From Argopecten irradians (lineage: Eukaryota > Mollusca > Bivalvia > Pectinida > Pectinidae): a DNA stretch of 64,000 nucleotides. The notes below the pieces were generated by a model that worked only from the letters and a program-made list of their open reading frames with translations, made no database searches and was not told the origin of the DNA. Location: NCBI RefSeq assembly GCF_041381155.1, contig NC_091144.1, forward strand, positions 20,841,544-20,905,543, read 5' to 3'. This document shows positions 35,440-48,240 of the stretch, piece after piece (within the stretch, counting starts at the first letter, position 1; each line of letters starts with the position of its first letter). The translations under genes and the position numbers were made by a program.

Positions 35440-36660
35440 AAGTCAACACTTTTTTTTTTTGGACAATAAGAAATAAATTTTGCTAGTGTTCCTTCCAGTT
35501 TGGACTTTTGAGGATTTCTTGGACACCAAGGTGTTAAATAAGAAACACATACTAAACTCTTGGGAGCCCATTCTAATATTTCCTATATTTAACCTTTTCC
35601 TTGTTAATTTGATGTCAATTAAAATATCCATTCTGAATTGCTATTCTCATCAAGTTCCTGGCACCAAAGTATCAGTTAACAAGTATTGTTTTGCAGCAGA
35701 GACAGACAAGAGGCATATTTTTCTATGCCAAAATGTCTTAAATGTAGAATATGTCAGTCCTCTAGAAGACTTATCAATACAGTCATACCATTTCTGAATA
35801 AATTGGTCAATTGGTCTACTTTTAACAAGTTTTTGTAATTATTCTTTTGTAAAACAGCAAGTTGATTGATATAATATCCAAACATGATTTAAACTAGCTC
35901 TGGATAAAATATCTTACACATCTTACAGACATTTAAAAAACATCTGGTCCATTTTCATGTAAAGTATACATTAATTCATAAATATTACGTGATAATTTAG
36001 TTGATATTATGTAGTTATGCCAAAAAGTAATCATTCTACATTTTATTTCAATATCAATTGGGTATCTTGTTAGCTCGCCATAGACCATGAATTGTTTTTA
36101 TTCACTTTCCTAACTTGAGGAAATTACAAATGAATTTTTCTACAATATTTGTATTTTCAAATCCCAATAGTTCTGATGAGTATAATAAAACTGGCATTAC
36201 AAGTGACTAAATATTTTCAGTTAAAAATAAACAGGAAGGGATACATTCCTTCCTTAGTTTCTTAAATATAGCAAACACGGATTTAATTTTTTGTTCTGCA
36301 GTTTTTTTCCTTTTCTTTAAAAACGCTACCATTAATGTTAAAAATATACCTAGATATGTATAACCTTCTTATCAAAATAATTATATATCCCATAACGTAA
36401 ACTGGTGTTGTTGGACCAATTTACGTTTTGAGAATATCACAACTTTTATCTTTCTGATATTGGGTTATAATTTCTATGTAATGCAATGTTGTTCAAATCC
36501 GTGTAACATTGGTTGTAGAACAGTATCATCGGCATATAAAATGATAAAAAGTCTGGGATACATTTCAATATTATCTATAAATAATTTGTCAATAGTTGTC
36601 AGACAATTAACATTCTTTTTTCACCAGATAAGATTCCAAGTCATCATGGTAGATTGAAAA
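35440..36660 (-). pseudogene. Decayed LINE reverse-transcriptase fragment
   Basis: On the minus strand, interrupted by stops and frameshifts, are ILYADDTVLQPML (RT catalytic YADD, about 36540-36500), YLGIF near 36350, KKTAEQKIKSVFAIFKKLRK near 36250, and LLYSSELLGFENTNIVEKF near 36150. Near the end is DQFIQKWYDCIDKSSRG (35810-35750). This is the order seen at the end of CR1/L2-like non-LTR retrotransposon ORF2. A poly-T run (35450-35460) is the antisense poly(A) tail. It is 5' truncated and cannot be functional. Confidence 0.65.
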
Positions 36661-39002
36661 TAGGAAAGGAGATATAAATAAGGTACCATACCGTGCATGT
36701 ATATGTTCAAGGTAAATAAACAATATGTAAGCTGATCTTGCAGAATTGCAGAAAAGGTAAAATCACCACTTTCAGAGTGATCAGAGAAGATTGATCGTCA
36801 AGGAGGGAAAACAGATTGATCGTCAAGGAGGGAAACCACCTGTGTTATGCGAATTAACATTTAATTTATTTTGAATAAATTGTGCTGAAGATGACGATTA
36901 GTGTATTAATGATAATCTAAATATGTTTTCTAAAAAATATCATATAGTCATATAAATGTCATATAGTGTTATAAATTGAATGTTTTATTTATTCTTTTTC
37001 TTGCAAGCATGTACATGTCATAGAAAATAAACAAATGTCAAGTATATGCTTAAATCATATTAAAGTAAAATTCACAAATCACAACACTTATGTGTATTGT
37101 ATATATGGAATGAAGATGTCATGATGATGGTAATTATTTGGATCAAAAATGTTTAAACAACATTAAATGTATCATACAAATGTATATATGGAATTTGAAC
37201 ATGATGTTAGTAATTATTTTCAGATCAAAAACTATTACAGTATTAATTAAGTATTAAGCTACCACAGTTGAACATTATTTCTTTCATTTTCTTCACACAA
37301 TTTTTCTCCTGGACTGGTTCCAATTGAAATGATACTTGCATGTAGACATTCTGTAAAACATAAGGAAACAATAATTGTATTAACAGAGTAATTACTGAAA
37401 AGGCTAATATCATATAATTAAACATTTTTTTATATAAATATCAATACCAGTTTAGAGTAAATATTATTGAAATTTATTTCCCGTTGTTCTTTAGTCCTCC
37501 TGTTCTTTAGAGTTTTGTCCTTCATAAATTGATTGTATTATAGCAGTTGTCATATAATGTATCTGATAATGTGCACAAAGAAGTATAAGTATACGCAGGT
37601 GTGCATGGGCACGTTGATAAGTTATTAAAAACTGGCGGATGCTGAATATGAAAGGCGTAAAGTCTATTTTGCCGAGTAAAAAAATCAATAAACATATATT
37701 GTTCATACCCAAAGATGTAATCGCACTAAAAACAGTGATCATGTAGGCTTTTGTGTGAGTGCATTTGTAAGACTGTGTCATGTGGTAGAGATTAGTTTCG
37801 CTCGAGTGATCACACAATGCAAGTGAGAGTCGGGAGTATGTTTATGTAAGTTTTAATTGCTAATCTCTGATGATTGTTGATAAAATATAACTCCGGATAA
37901 TTGCTAAACATTTAACAGTTTTCTCCACGTTTGTTGTAGATTGAAACAGCTTTTTAATGACGTTCTACGGTAGAATTATGAAAAAGAAATCGGCATTTTC
38001 ATCGATCTACAAATGTAGTAGCCCAAAAAAATCTAACTTCGAGTTATTCGAACATTTTATGTATGATTTGTGGCATTCGGTTCAAATATTTACTTCGTTA
38101 ATTACGTAGTTTACTGAATATGCTACATTGTATATATATTATCAGAACGTCAAGCTCCTGTAGGCCTACATTTGATGAAAGAGGCTAAAATGTATTTTAA
38201 AGTATGGTTTAGTGACAACCTCTAAATGTGTTTAATATGTATATATAATCTGATAATGTATACATGTGCTTATAAAATTATCGATAATTATGGATGGGGT
38301 AAATATTCATACCTTATTAACTGCCGTAAGTTGGAAGATTACGCCACATTTAGAAAATGTGCATCGTCTGTCACGCGCTATTTGAGCAGTAGACAAAGTT
38401 TATCCTAAATTTTGTTAGAGTTGTCTTTCTTCCATTGTGGATTTACACGTACATGTGGCATAACGCAGCCGTGATAAACTAATCTCCATTTCGTCCTGAA
38501 ATTTATTTGCTCCCGCACTAATATGATTCAAAGAACAAAAATCATTATTGTAACAATTTTGATGTTTGAGGTGAAATATTGATTTCATTTTTTCCGTTGC
38601 GGGATAATTGTCACTAGTAGGGACTAAACGCGTGGGGCGAAACGAAGCATTTTCGGGACGAAACGTCTTCATGCGTTGTAAACAACATTTTCGGGACGAA
38701 AAGTCTAGATACATTGTAAACAATTCAAGTGAATATTTTCCAACCTAAGATCATTTGGATAATGTATATGGTAAGGATATGAAAGCAGTAATCTACTAAT
38801 CCTATTTCAACATTACAGATACGCTTATTTCAGTAACTTTCATATTCAAAATTTGCTATTTAAAATTCCCGGTAAAATCAAAGTTGTTGAATACACTGCC
38901 GTTAGGAGCGCTAGTATCTGCGAGCAAGTTTTAAGCCAATCATATTGAGGAAATTGACTGAAAGAGAATTTTGAAACCACGATCACAATGGCGAGGTGAT
39001 TA
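36661..39002. other. Unassigned AT-rich interval
   Basis: No similarity was recognised. The frames present, the longest being 108 codons on the minus strand at 37491-37817, have no domain or repeat support. A 20-bp duplication, GATTGATCGTCAAGGAGGGA, occurs at 36789 and 36812. It may include more of the LINE 5' region or a non-coding 5' exon of the nuclease gene. Confidence 0.3.
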
Positions 39003-39204
39003 AAAAATGAAAAATAATTAATTGCATCCCGAAAAAATTTCGTAGCACTATATCTTATATGGAATGAAGTAATGATTGCGCATGCACCAAAGGCAAAATA
39101 AATTATTTTATATTATTTTTTGTGTTAATTAGGCATATTAAACACCAATTATTGTTCAAATGATGAATGTCATTTATGCTCTGACGGCGGTGGAGCATCT
39201 TTAA
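39003..39204. mobile_element. Right half of a split MITE
   Basis: Continues AAAAATAATTAATTGCATCC and ends GCGGTGGAGCATCTTTAA, the inverse of the left terminus at 35222. Together with 35222-35400 it would make a normal MITE of about 400 bp. A reversed partial copy is at 20010-20345. Confidence 0.6.
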
Positions 39205-39934
39205 CATTTTTTTAGTGAAATAAATACCTTATAATAAGATTCTTCTTGTTTTATTATTTAATAATGTCAATTTTCAAAGGGCATCTCAAATAGGAATAGC
39301 TTTCAAAAGAACATTATCAGTTTATGAAAAGCTCAGTGTCAAATTTCTGGAGGGTATATTTTCAACCTAACACCGAATATGCAGACGCCTATTATGTTTG
39401 TAAAAGACACTTATTTCTTTTAGAATCAAAAATGACATATATACTCACTGTATGGAGAACGAAGGATCTAGCGTCTGACCTGTCCAGCAGTCTTATCTGG
39501 TCTAAGTGTAAATTAATCTAGTCTCCCCGGTATTCTTACAGCCAGGCAAATCATGTAGTGTGAAGACAGGCCTATAGTAGGTATGTAATATTGTGCCTAC
39601 ACCGTAACGATGGTTTCCGGTGCACTGCACACAGTAGACTACTACAGCTACTGTGTAACAGTAATATTTGGTTATATTTAGCATAGTTTCATAACCGGTG
39701 CAACCAGATCGATATCCGATATATGCACATAAAGAGTAACAAAGAGAACACAGTGATACTAGGACCTAATACTTGTCAACGGATACAAGGATCCGGGATA
39801 GGAATGCTAAGGGCATGTGCATTTGTAAAACAAACTATCAATGTACATGTAAGTTAGCCGTATCTCAGATATCCCAGAACAACAATTGATGTAAATATCT
39901 CAACATCTGACAATTCATCTATGCTAGTGATTTG

Positions 39935-39962
39935 CAGTGGCGTAGGAAGATGAAACGTAATG

Positions 39963-39993
<31 letters not shown>

Positions 39994-41230
39994 AAGGTCC
40001 TCAATATTTTAACCCCCCCCCCCCCCCCCCCCCGCCGCACCTACAGGAGGAGATTAATTCAACACACAACCATATATACTTTATATACTTTTTTATATAT
40101 CATTAAATATAATCCTTGTACACATTTATTGACAGTGGGGTCGCTAAAGGGAAATTAACGAATACGCAAATTGGCCAAATTAGCGTCACGGTGAGCGCCG
40201 AAGGCGCGAGATTTTCGACCCCGGGGAAAAATATTACGATTTAGAATGGCTGAGGTGACTATTACAATGTATTTTGATAATTTTGCGAGCGCGAGATTTT
40301 GGTGTTTGGGGGGTTCGGGGGTCTCTCCCGGGAAAAAATATTACGATTTAGAATGGCTAAGATGAGTTTTACGATGCATTTGGATGAATTTATGAGCGCC
40401 CGAAGGCGCGAGATTTTGGTGTTTGGGGGGTCCGGGGGTCTCCCCCGGGAAAAAATATTACGATTTAGAATGGCTAAGATGAATTTTACGATGCATTTTG
40501 ATGAATTTATGAGCGCTCGAAGGCGTGAGATTTTGGTGTTTGGGGGGTCCGGGGGTTTCCCCCAGGAAAAAATATTACGATTTAGAATGGCTAAGATGAG
40601 TTTTACGATGCATTTGGATGAATTTATGAGCGCCCGAAGGCGCGAGATTTGGGTGTTTGGGGGGTCCGGGGGTCTCCCCCGGAAAAAAAAAATACGATTT
40701 AGAACCATGGTAATTTTTCGATTTAAAGTAACATGCATTTAGAAATGATAATTGTGATAATTGTGTCGTTATATCATTGTGCAACCCTGCTCGATCTGAA
40801 CTCAAAATAATAATGAATTAATTGTCTTGCTAAGACATATAAGCAAAGTATAATCTTTTAAGAGACATTTTTTGAAATACAAATGTAGTACGAAGAATCC
40901 TTTAATGGACATTTTCAGTGTAGTTCATATGTATTGAATTTTCTGCTATTAAAAGTTTGAACATTATGTGCTTGAACGTTTTAGGAAATGCGACGCGCAG
41001 CGGAAAATGTTTTAGAATGAAGAATGAAAAATGTGCAGGAGGACCAATTTTGCTTTCAAATATGCATTTTTAGAACATTTCAGTCGGCGAAAATGGGGGG
41101 CAAAAAGACATGTTTGCCCCCCGTCCTGGGGAACGGGGGGGGGCAGTTGGGGGGGGGGGGCAACTAGTTGGGGGGGGGGCAACTAGTTGGGGGGGGGCAA
41201 CTAGTTGAGTTGCCCCCCCCCCCCTAGAAC

Positions 41231-41267
<37 letters not shown>

Positions 41268-41282
41268 CTTCCTACGCCCCTG
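39935..41282. mobile_element. hAT-like (5-bp TSD) element with internal array
   Basis: Ends CAGTGGCGTAGGAAG and CTTCCTACGCCCCTG are inverted and flanked by ATTTG on both sides. The interior carries long G and C runs near both ends and a 120-bp tandem array. No transposase is visible. It shares its termini and 5-bp duplication with 24104-24953. Confidence 0.7.
40185..40700. repeat. 120-bp tandem repeat, about 4.3 copies
   Basis: Each unit includes GCGCGAGATTTTGGTGTTTG, then GGGGGTCTCCCCCGGGAAAA and ATTACGATTTAGAATGGC. Because 120 is divisible by 3, both strands stay open for about 150 codons. These are repeat artefacts, not genes. Confidence 0.88.
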
Positions 41283-41394
41283 ATTTGTACATATGAATAA
41301 TGACATAACATATCCCGTGTGCGTATGTACGTGTGTTTTCACTACACGCTTTACCTGTACACACATTGCCGATTGTCCGTCACGCCCTACTCAC

Positions 41395-41484
41395 AGGGCC
41401 ACGTATAGTTTCTATATGAAAAAATAGCCAGAATTTTATATGTATTTCTGGCTATTTTTTCATATAGAAATTATACATGGCCCT
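41395..41484. mobile_element. Short palindromic foldback element
   Basis: AGGGCCACGTATAGTTTC and TATATGAAAAAATAGCCAG are mirrored by CTGGCTATTTTTTCATATA and GGCCCT. The arms are about 38 bp with a loop of about 14 bp. Confidence 0.65.
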
Positions 41485-41705
41485 CTTCTCTACTGACGCG
41501 CTACTGACTTGTAAACAAACGGACGATTGCATGGTTCTGAATTCGGAAGTGGTGAAATAAACTTTACAAGAATATTTCGTGTTCCGTTTATCGTGAAAGA
41601 CAACGCATGGGGTTTATCAGAATGTACGTTATTAGTGCGCGTGTGTGGTATTCATCCACGTCAGTGTCTATATATATGTAACTGAATCACGAGAACATTA
41701 ATTGC

Positions 41706-43423
41706 ATGGATCGGACGCCGTCATATACGGATCTCTTACCAGTTGATCAAGAATACATGCAATCCCCATGGCAAAACGGACAAATAAACTTTCATGATAG
41801 CCACGTTGAGCATAATGAGAGTTTTATACTTGAATCTGTATCTGTGCGTAACCAAATAGTAATGAATACTTGCGATGAATACCAGTTATCGATCGAGGGT
41901 CAAGCCACGTACTCTTCAGATCTGGAATCATATATGGAGCACCTGGAGCAGGTAAAGGATCGCCCGAAAACAACACTTGTGGAGGAAATTCGGCAGTTAA
42001 CACATGATAGTATCACGGACATTGAAATGCAAGACAAGACAAGAACACGCGATGATTTTCCGTATAAGGAAGAGTACCTCAGGAAACGCAAAGAGACGAG
42101 GACACCAAATGCCCCATCGTTGCAGGCAAAGTTGTCCTGAGACTGTTTCGTGTTAATTCGAGCTTGCGACGGCGAATTCGTTGAGGATTTGTCCGAAGTA
42201 GTACCTACAAAACAGAGACGAGATCAATCTTTGCCCGCGTCAATTAGAAATCGTGATACCAACGGAACCGTAGGGATCGGAGTGCTACAAGAATCACTTG
42301 CTGACTTAAAGCGTGAAATCCATCTTATTAAGAGTAAATGTATACGAACAGAAAATAGAAGCACTATCATTGAAACTTGAAGGCCTTCTGAAAGAGAAGG
42401 AAAGTGCTAAAACTAGAACTCTCATGTATAAAGAAGACTTAAAGCAGCTACAATCTGACGTAATATATTGTAAAACTGTTTGTGAAACGCTGCAGAAGTC
42501 TGTCACTGAATTAGAGCTAAAGGAAAATGAAGATCGAACGGAAATAAACTCAGTGAAAACTGATAATAAAAAGATTCGAAAGGAAGGTTCTACAACGATT
42601 AAGTATATTGAGAACGAACAGCAAAAGACTAACAGAGAAATAGAACATATAAAGAAACATGTGACGAAAGTGAAAGTTGATGTTAAACAAATGGCAGAGG
42701 CTACAACAGATATCAAGAACATAGCAATGAGATTTGATAACGACCAACTTAATGGCGCGGAAAGAGTGAAAAAGACGATGAAACTGATGTCAGATCGTAT
42801 GACTAACTGTACGAAATGCTATGAATCCGATCTCAGTGAGACAAGGGATTCAATAAAGTCGTGTTCGGCTTCTGTAGTTGGGCGAAAGAAACAGAAAGAC
42901 AAACTTAAGAAAGACATACAGAAGAAGAATGAGCGCAATGTGACAAGACAATATCACTGAACCAACAGTAAAGACTTCCAATAGGTTTGATGTGCTTAGT
43001 GTTATAAAACTTGGAAGTTTCACCGAGAGTGTACCGATCCAAGAACACTCCACATATTCTCAAAAACCTGGAACAGATCGTAACACTGATGAGTCTGATC
43101 CTGCTAACGATACCCATCGCACCGCTTGGAGCGACACTGTGAAATCGAAGCCCCCGAAGGAGAAGAGTCCTACTGGCACCGACTATTCTTATGACGCTGA
43201 AACAACCCAGCAATCGATAAAGGTTCATTTTCCATCGTCTGTCTTTAATCCGATGGCAAAAAGATTCGTTGGATTCCAGCAGCACCATAGGAAGAAAATC
43301 AGGAGATTTTATGTGCATGGGATAAACCGTCAAATATCCTCAGAAGCTGCGATGCGGCGCTATCTTGAGGAGGCAAATGTGCGCGTTACCTTGTTAAGAT
43401 ACTTCGAGAAGCGATGGAAATAG
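41706..43423 (+). pseudogene. LINE ORF1 (coiled-coil), broken
   Basis: The coding segments 41706-42140, 42150-42380, 42313-42960 and 42992-43423 follow one another across a stop and frameshifts. Parts are a Glu/Asp-rich N-terminus, a long coiled coil rich in Lys/Glu with regular heptads (42313-42900), and a C-terminal block with FVGFQQHHRKKIRRFYVHGI and YFEKRWK. That resembles the end of ORF1 proteins of CR1/Nimb-type LINEs. The endonuclease region begins about 90 bp later, as expected for ORF2. Confidence 0.6.
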
Positions 43424-43513
43424 TCGCTGAGGACGCGAACATTATATGTGACGAATCATTCTGGCCTGAGGGAATCGGAATGAGGGAATGGCAGCCGCGT
43501 GAGGTTTTCTTAA

Positions 43514-44825
43514 ATGAACACAGATATGGGTGAGCACATTAATGCATTGTGTTGGAACATTGAAGGTATTATGTCAGTCACACCATATCTTATAGATTGC
43601 CTTCAGAAATATGAAATAAATTTACGTGGTATATCTGAACATTGGTTACGTGATTTTCACATGTCCTTTATGGATACTTTCAATTGTTGGCTATGGGTTA
43701 TTGCCAAACCTGTTTTTTAGTTAGATCCTTTTAAGTACAGATGTAACATCAGAGGGGGTGTTGCTCTTTTGTATAAAGAATCCTCTTTTGTTGTCCAAGC
43801 CATTGAGGTGGATAGTCCACGGATAGTAGGGGCTGAGATAACTACATTATATGTATATCTGATGATCTTGTATTTTATTGTTTTGTTGCTTATATGCCAG
43901 CTTCTTCGAGAAGTATTAAATTTGAACACGATGAGCTTCTAGAATGTTTACATTCAGTATACTCTGAAAGAGGCAAGGCTATTTTTATGGGAGATATGAA
44001 TGTTAAAATCCAGGGTCCTAAGTGTAATTTTTTTTAAATGAAAGGTCCAACATTTTTCAAGAATTTTTAAACAGATGTAATCTAATATCAGTGAATGTAC
44101 AAGCTAAGTGTATAGGACCAAATAGTACTTTCTTCCCTCAGACTGTAAATTCAATACTTATTGACCATATTTTTGTTGAATCGAGTATGATAGACTTAGT
44201 AGAGACAGCAGTTATTTTAGATGAAAATGATTTATACCTGTCGGAGCATGTTCCAGTACTAAGTTCAGTAAAGTTGCCAATTAATGTCACACGTGACTAT
44301 AGTACATACAATAACAATTATACTCGGTTCAATTGGAAGAAGGTCGACCATAGTGCTTACAAAGCAGTTTTACATAAGAATTTGTCTTGTGTTAGTAGTA
44401 TAGAAATTGACGATATCGAACCAGGGTGTTGCTCGAGTTACGAATGCATAGAGAAATATTATGATAAGATAGTATATGCAATATTTAAATCTTCTGAAGA
44501 AAGTATTCCAATTAAAGTGTATAAATCTTATTTAAAACCATACTGGAATGACCAGTTATCTGTTTTTCATCAGAATATGAAATATACTAGGCAAATATGG
44601 TTAAATGGGGGAAAACCGAGAGTTATGAACTCAGAAAGTTTTAAAGAGTACAAATTTATGAAGAAAGAATTCAGGAAAGCGCTGAGGAAAGCGTTTGAAA
44701 CCTATATGTCTAATCAGTTATCAGAGATTGATAAATCAAATGAAATAGATAAAAATTGTTTTGGTATCTTTTTAGGAATAAATAAAAAAAAAACGACGGA
44801 ATTGTCAAACAGGGTTTACATGTAA
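43514..44825 (+). pseudogene. LINE ORF2 endonuclease and RT start, broken
   Basis: Starts INALCWNIEGI (catalytic Asn) and GISEHWLRDF. After a stop and frameshifts come IRGGVALLYKESS, FMGDMNVKIQGP (GDxN motif), LIDHIFVES and LSEHVPVLSS. This is the apurinic-type endonuclease layout of non-LTR retrotransposons. The 244-codon frame 44091-44825 runs on to DKNCFGIFLGINKKK, which normally leads into the RT. It breaks at about 44822, where the DIRS-like element begins. Confidence 0.7.
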
Positions 44826-46645
44826 TGGGGAAACATAAATGCTTGGAATTCCGAATCAACACCAGAATCTAGTAATACTGTTCTCACCCATCGGGCCAAA
44901 ATCTGTGTAGTTATAGCATCAAATGTTTTACAGGACACCAACAACTGCTGACTTTTACGTTTACCTGCAGTAAGGTGTAAATATTGTTCTAAAGTCTCCA
45001 CAACACACAAACGAGGATCGGTATACCTCCACAAAGTAACATTAGGTGATGGTCGTCTTGACCTAGATGTTTTCAAAAGACTTACAATACAAAAAATAAT
45101 TTCACCACTAACTGCTCGACGCATATATTATCAATATTAAGTGCTATCAAAGTCTGTGCACGTTGTGCAGTAGTAAGAGCTAACAAAACCACCAAATTAA
45201 ACGACACCTCCTTAAGACTTAATTCATTCAACGGATATCAAATATTTTTCAAATATGTTAACACAATGGACACATCCCATGTACTATTATACTTGGGTAA
45301 AGGTGGGTTTGCATTATACAATCCTTTCATAACACGCGAGTCAAAAGTCCGTGACAACATGGATCGATGTGTATTCAAGACACTGTAGGATTTTCCATCC
45401 TGATGAAGGGCGATTAAGTAGTCACCAATCTCCGCCTCAGTCGGTTGGAGACAATCAACTTGTTGTTCACCACACCAAACTGCCCACCTTTTCCATGCCA
45501 GGTTATAAGCTTTGTTCGTCCCCTGTCGCCAGGACTGTTGTACCAATCGGCTGCTTCAGCTGAAAATCCTCGCACTCTGAGGGCATCCCCGGATATGACA
45601 CATGCGACCAGATTCAGTGGTACCAAACCATGGCCCAACAGTTTCTGCAATTCCTGCATAGAAACGTCCCTAGATTTAGCCTGGCCTCCTATCAAATACC
45701 AAACCTCAGTGTTAGTTTTAGGTGGAACCAACGAATCCATGTTGCGTGGAATTCTGTATTTGTCACACAAACCAGAAATGTTAGCTTTCGTTTTCACTGC
45801 AGTCGAAATACTGCTAATTACCACCTTTTGCTTACCACCTTTTGATTTCAAGGCATTACCGAATTTGTGTTTGTCAAACACGTCGGCTAGTTGAAACTCA
45901 AACTCATCCTCGCTCTCGGAGGCATACGTGTCCTCTGACCCGAACAAAGAAAACCTACAGGCATCGTCGTTACCGTCAACACACACCTCAGTACGATAAA
46001 TGTCCTCGCCATGCTGACGGCTTACCGGATATAACCGATGTCAAATTTTGGAAAGCATCCAATACAGAATCCAGTTTCGTACTTTCTGTAGTTTCTACAT
46101 TACCTGTCCGAGACTTTTTAGGTTTGGAACTAGCAGAACTAGAATCTCTGGTCTGTTTGGTAGCAGTAGGGCCCCGTTTTTTGTTCACAAACTTGGCAGT
46201 TCTGGCCCGAGTATTCGAAGCCGGCGGCTCCAATTCTTTCTCATTAACAACGGGAAAAGTTATCACAACTTCGGCCTCCACATGCCGGGCTACGCCCGGG
46301 GAATGAGGCAAGTCATAATCAAAGCCTGCATGCTCCGCGTCCGACAAAACGGACACAGAGTCGTCCTCACAGGAGAGAACCTCCGCCATGTTGCTCCACG
46401 AACAACCTAGAGCCAAACCGAAAATAAAACAAAAAATTACCACCGAAAACATGAAATGACAACACGCGACGCGTTTCAGCGATAAGTTGTTAAATAAAAC
46501 AGATAAATAGGCTCTAATTCTGAGGACCGAGGCATAAAACTTACCTTGAAACTCAAGGTATTGGACACTACGTGACCGCAAAGTCGTGCTCAAAGTGAAA
46601 AGATGGAGAGTCTCGTGGTGCGCGTAGGGTTATACCTGGGTTCAT
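44822..46645 (-). mobile_element. DIRS-like tyrosine-recombinase retroelement lacking RT
   Basis: Read right to left: a gag-like start MAEVLSCEDDSVS (ATG at 46389), a frameshift near 45990, then a conserved block with VPPKTNTEVW and SMQELQKLLGHGLVPL typical of DIRS ORF1. Next, with a change of frame near 45560, comes a tyrosine recombinase: VQQSWRQGTNKAYNLAWKRW, then VVLLALTTAQRAQTLIALNI (catalytic Arg region, about 45195-45140), then RLCVVETLEQYL and ILARWVRTVLLDSG. The last catalytic block (HxxR...Y) is missing or altered at the 3' end. No reverse transcriptase or RNase H lies between gag and recombinase. It interrupts the plus-strand LINE. Confidence 0.65.
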
Positions 46646-46739
46646 TTGCATAATAAAAGTCTCCTTTGAAGCGAGGTGTGAACGTGCAAGGTAAAGTGAA
46701 AGTGCTATTCTCAACCCCTGAAAGCCGGAAGGCTATTCG

Positions 46740-48240
46740 GAAAAGAATTGTAATTATGGTGCACTTGTTGTAGATTTAAGAATTAACGTACCAACACAAG
46801 CTGATGATATATGTCTAGTTAGTACACAGCGTAGAAGTTTACAAAATATGCTTGATATATGTGATTTATACAGCAAAAGGTGGCGCTTCACTTTTTTCTG
46901 CAGTTAAAAGTAAAATAATGCGTTTCACAAGAACAAAGAAGCGAAACTGTGTTGTTAGAAATCTGTATCTATATGAGCAAATTCTTCCTGTAGTTAAGGA
47001 CATCATACACGTTGGTGTGATATTAAAGAATAATTGTAACAGTATGGAACGCACAGTGCGTGCTTGTAATAATAAGAAGTGGTGCTCATCCATGTGCCTT
47101 AAATCCCTTGACTGTGTGTAAAGTAATTAAATCAAAAGTATATGCTTCTGCCCTGTATGACTGTGAATTGTGGTGCCTTCCAAAATGTGAACTTGTAATG
47201 CTAGAAAGAGCTCAGAGGTTTATTTTAAAATCAATTCAAGGATTTCATACAAGAACTCGTACTGATATGTGTACAGGACTTCTTCGATGGTTCAGTATAG
47301 AGGCATATATAGACATGAGGAAATTAATGTTTTTGGTAGATTATGTAACCTCGATAAAACTGTATGTCATATCAGATATTTTTCACTCGTATTTTTATGT
47401 CAGACATGGGATCAGATATGTACAGTTATGGTTTTACAAGTGATATATTAATTATTCTTAAGAAAAACAATTTATACAAGTTCTTGCAGGATTATTTATC
47501 AAATGGTGTGTTTCCAGTGAAGAGTTCATGGAAAGCGAAAGTAAAGTTTAATGTACATATATATGAAGAAAGAGCATGGAGAGAAAGGATGCGTAGTGAT
47601 TGTGATTTTAGTAGATTTATTTTGGTCCATGATAATTTGTTTCCTCATAAATTTTGGAAATTATTGATAAAACATCCGCAAATTAGAACATCAGTCTACA
47701 ATATGACATTAGATGTTGATTAGATTTATGTCATAGGTGTGGGAAAATGTATAATGATATATATACGCATATTGTTTTACAGTGTGGTTTTACGGAAGAG
47801 GTGCGAGATCGTTTATGGTGTGAGCTTTTAAGTATAGATGGAATCGGTTTTAACGTATACTTACATTCCCATTCAAACTTCCAATTATTTCATATACTTA
47901 TAGGTGGTAAAATTATGTATGATTTGAACAGTATAGATATAATAGAATTTCGCCACGTTTCTGTCAGATATGTTTCAAAAATGTTAAATGATTTTTTCAA
48001 ATAGTTATCACGTGTAATTATGACTATTCTTACTACTTGTATATGTAGTAAATTGATTGGGTTCATTGTGTATATATACAAACTGAAGTGTTAATTTTTT
48101 CCCCTGATTTTTATTATTTTTATTATTATTACAAGCTAACCGATACTTACATTATATATATCATTGGCTTCTTAGGTGAAATCTGTGTTTTCGTTTAAAT
48201 ATCACATACAGTGTATATAACAATAAAGATAATAAAAAAG
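46740..48240 (+). pseudogene. LINE ORF2 RT 3' part and tail, broken
   Basis: Resumes the LINE after the DIRS-like insert: QADDICLVS (RT motif C), MLDICDLYSKRW, ASALYDCELWCL and LERAQRFILKSIQGF. Then come a CHRCG..H..C-type zinc-binding block (about 47735-47790) and FRHVSVRYVSKMLNDF with a stop near 48003. A TTATTATT-rich 3' region with AATAAAGATAATAAAA ends near 48240. The RT palm A motif region between 44825 and 46740 is absent, so a deletion accompanied or preceded the insertion. Confidence 0.65.

Noticed and set aside
37491-37817. 108-codon minus-strand frame
   Set aside because: Hydrophobic low-information translation of AT-rich DNA with no recognised similarity.
40262-40742. Frames of about 150 codons open on both strands
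   Set aside because: The 120-bp repeat is a multiple of 3, so both strands stay open by construction.
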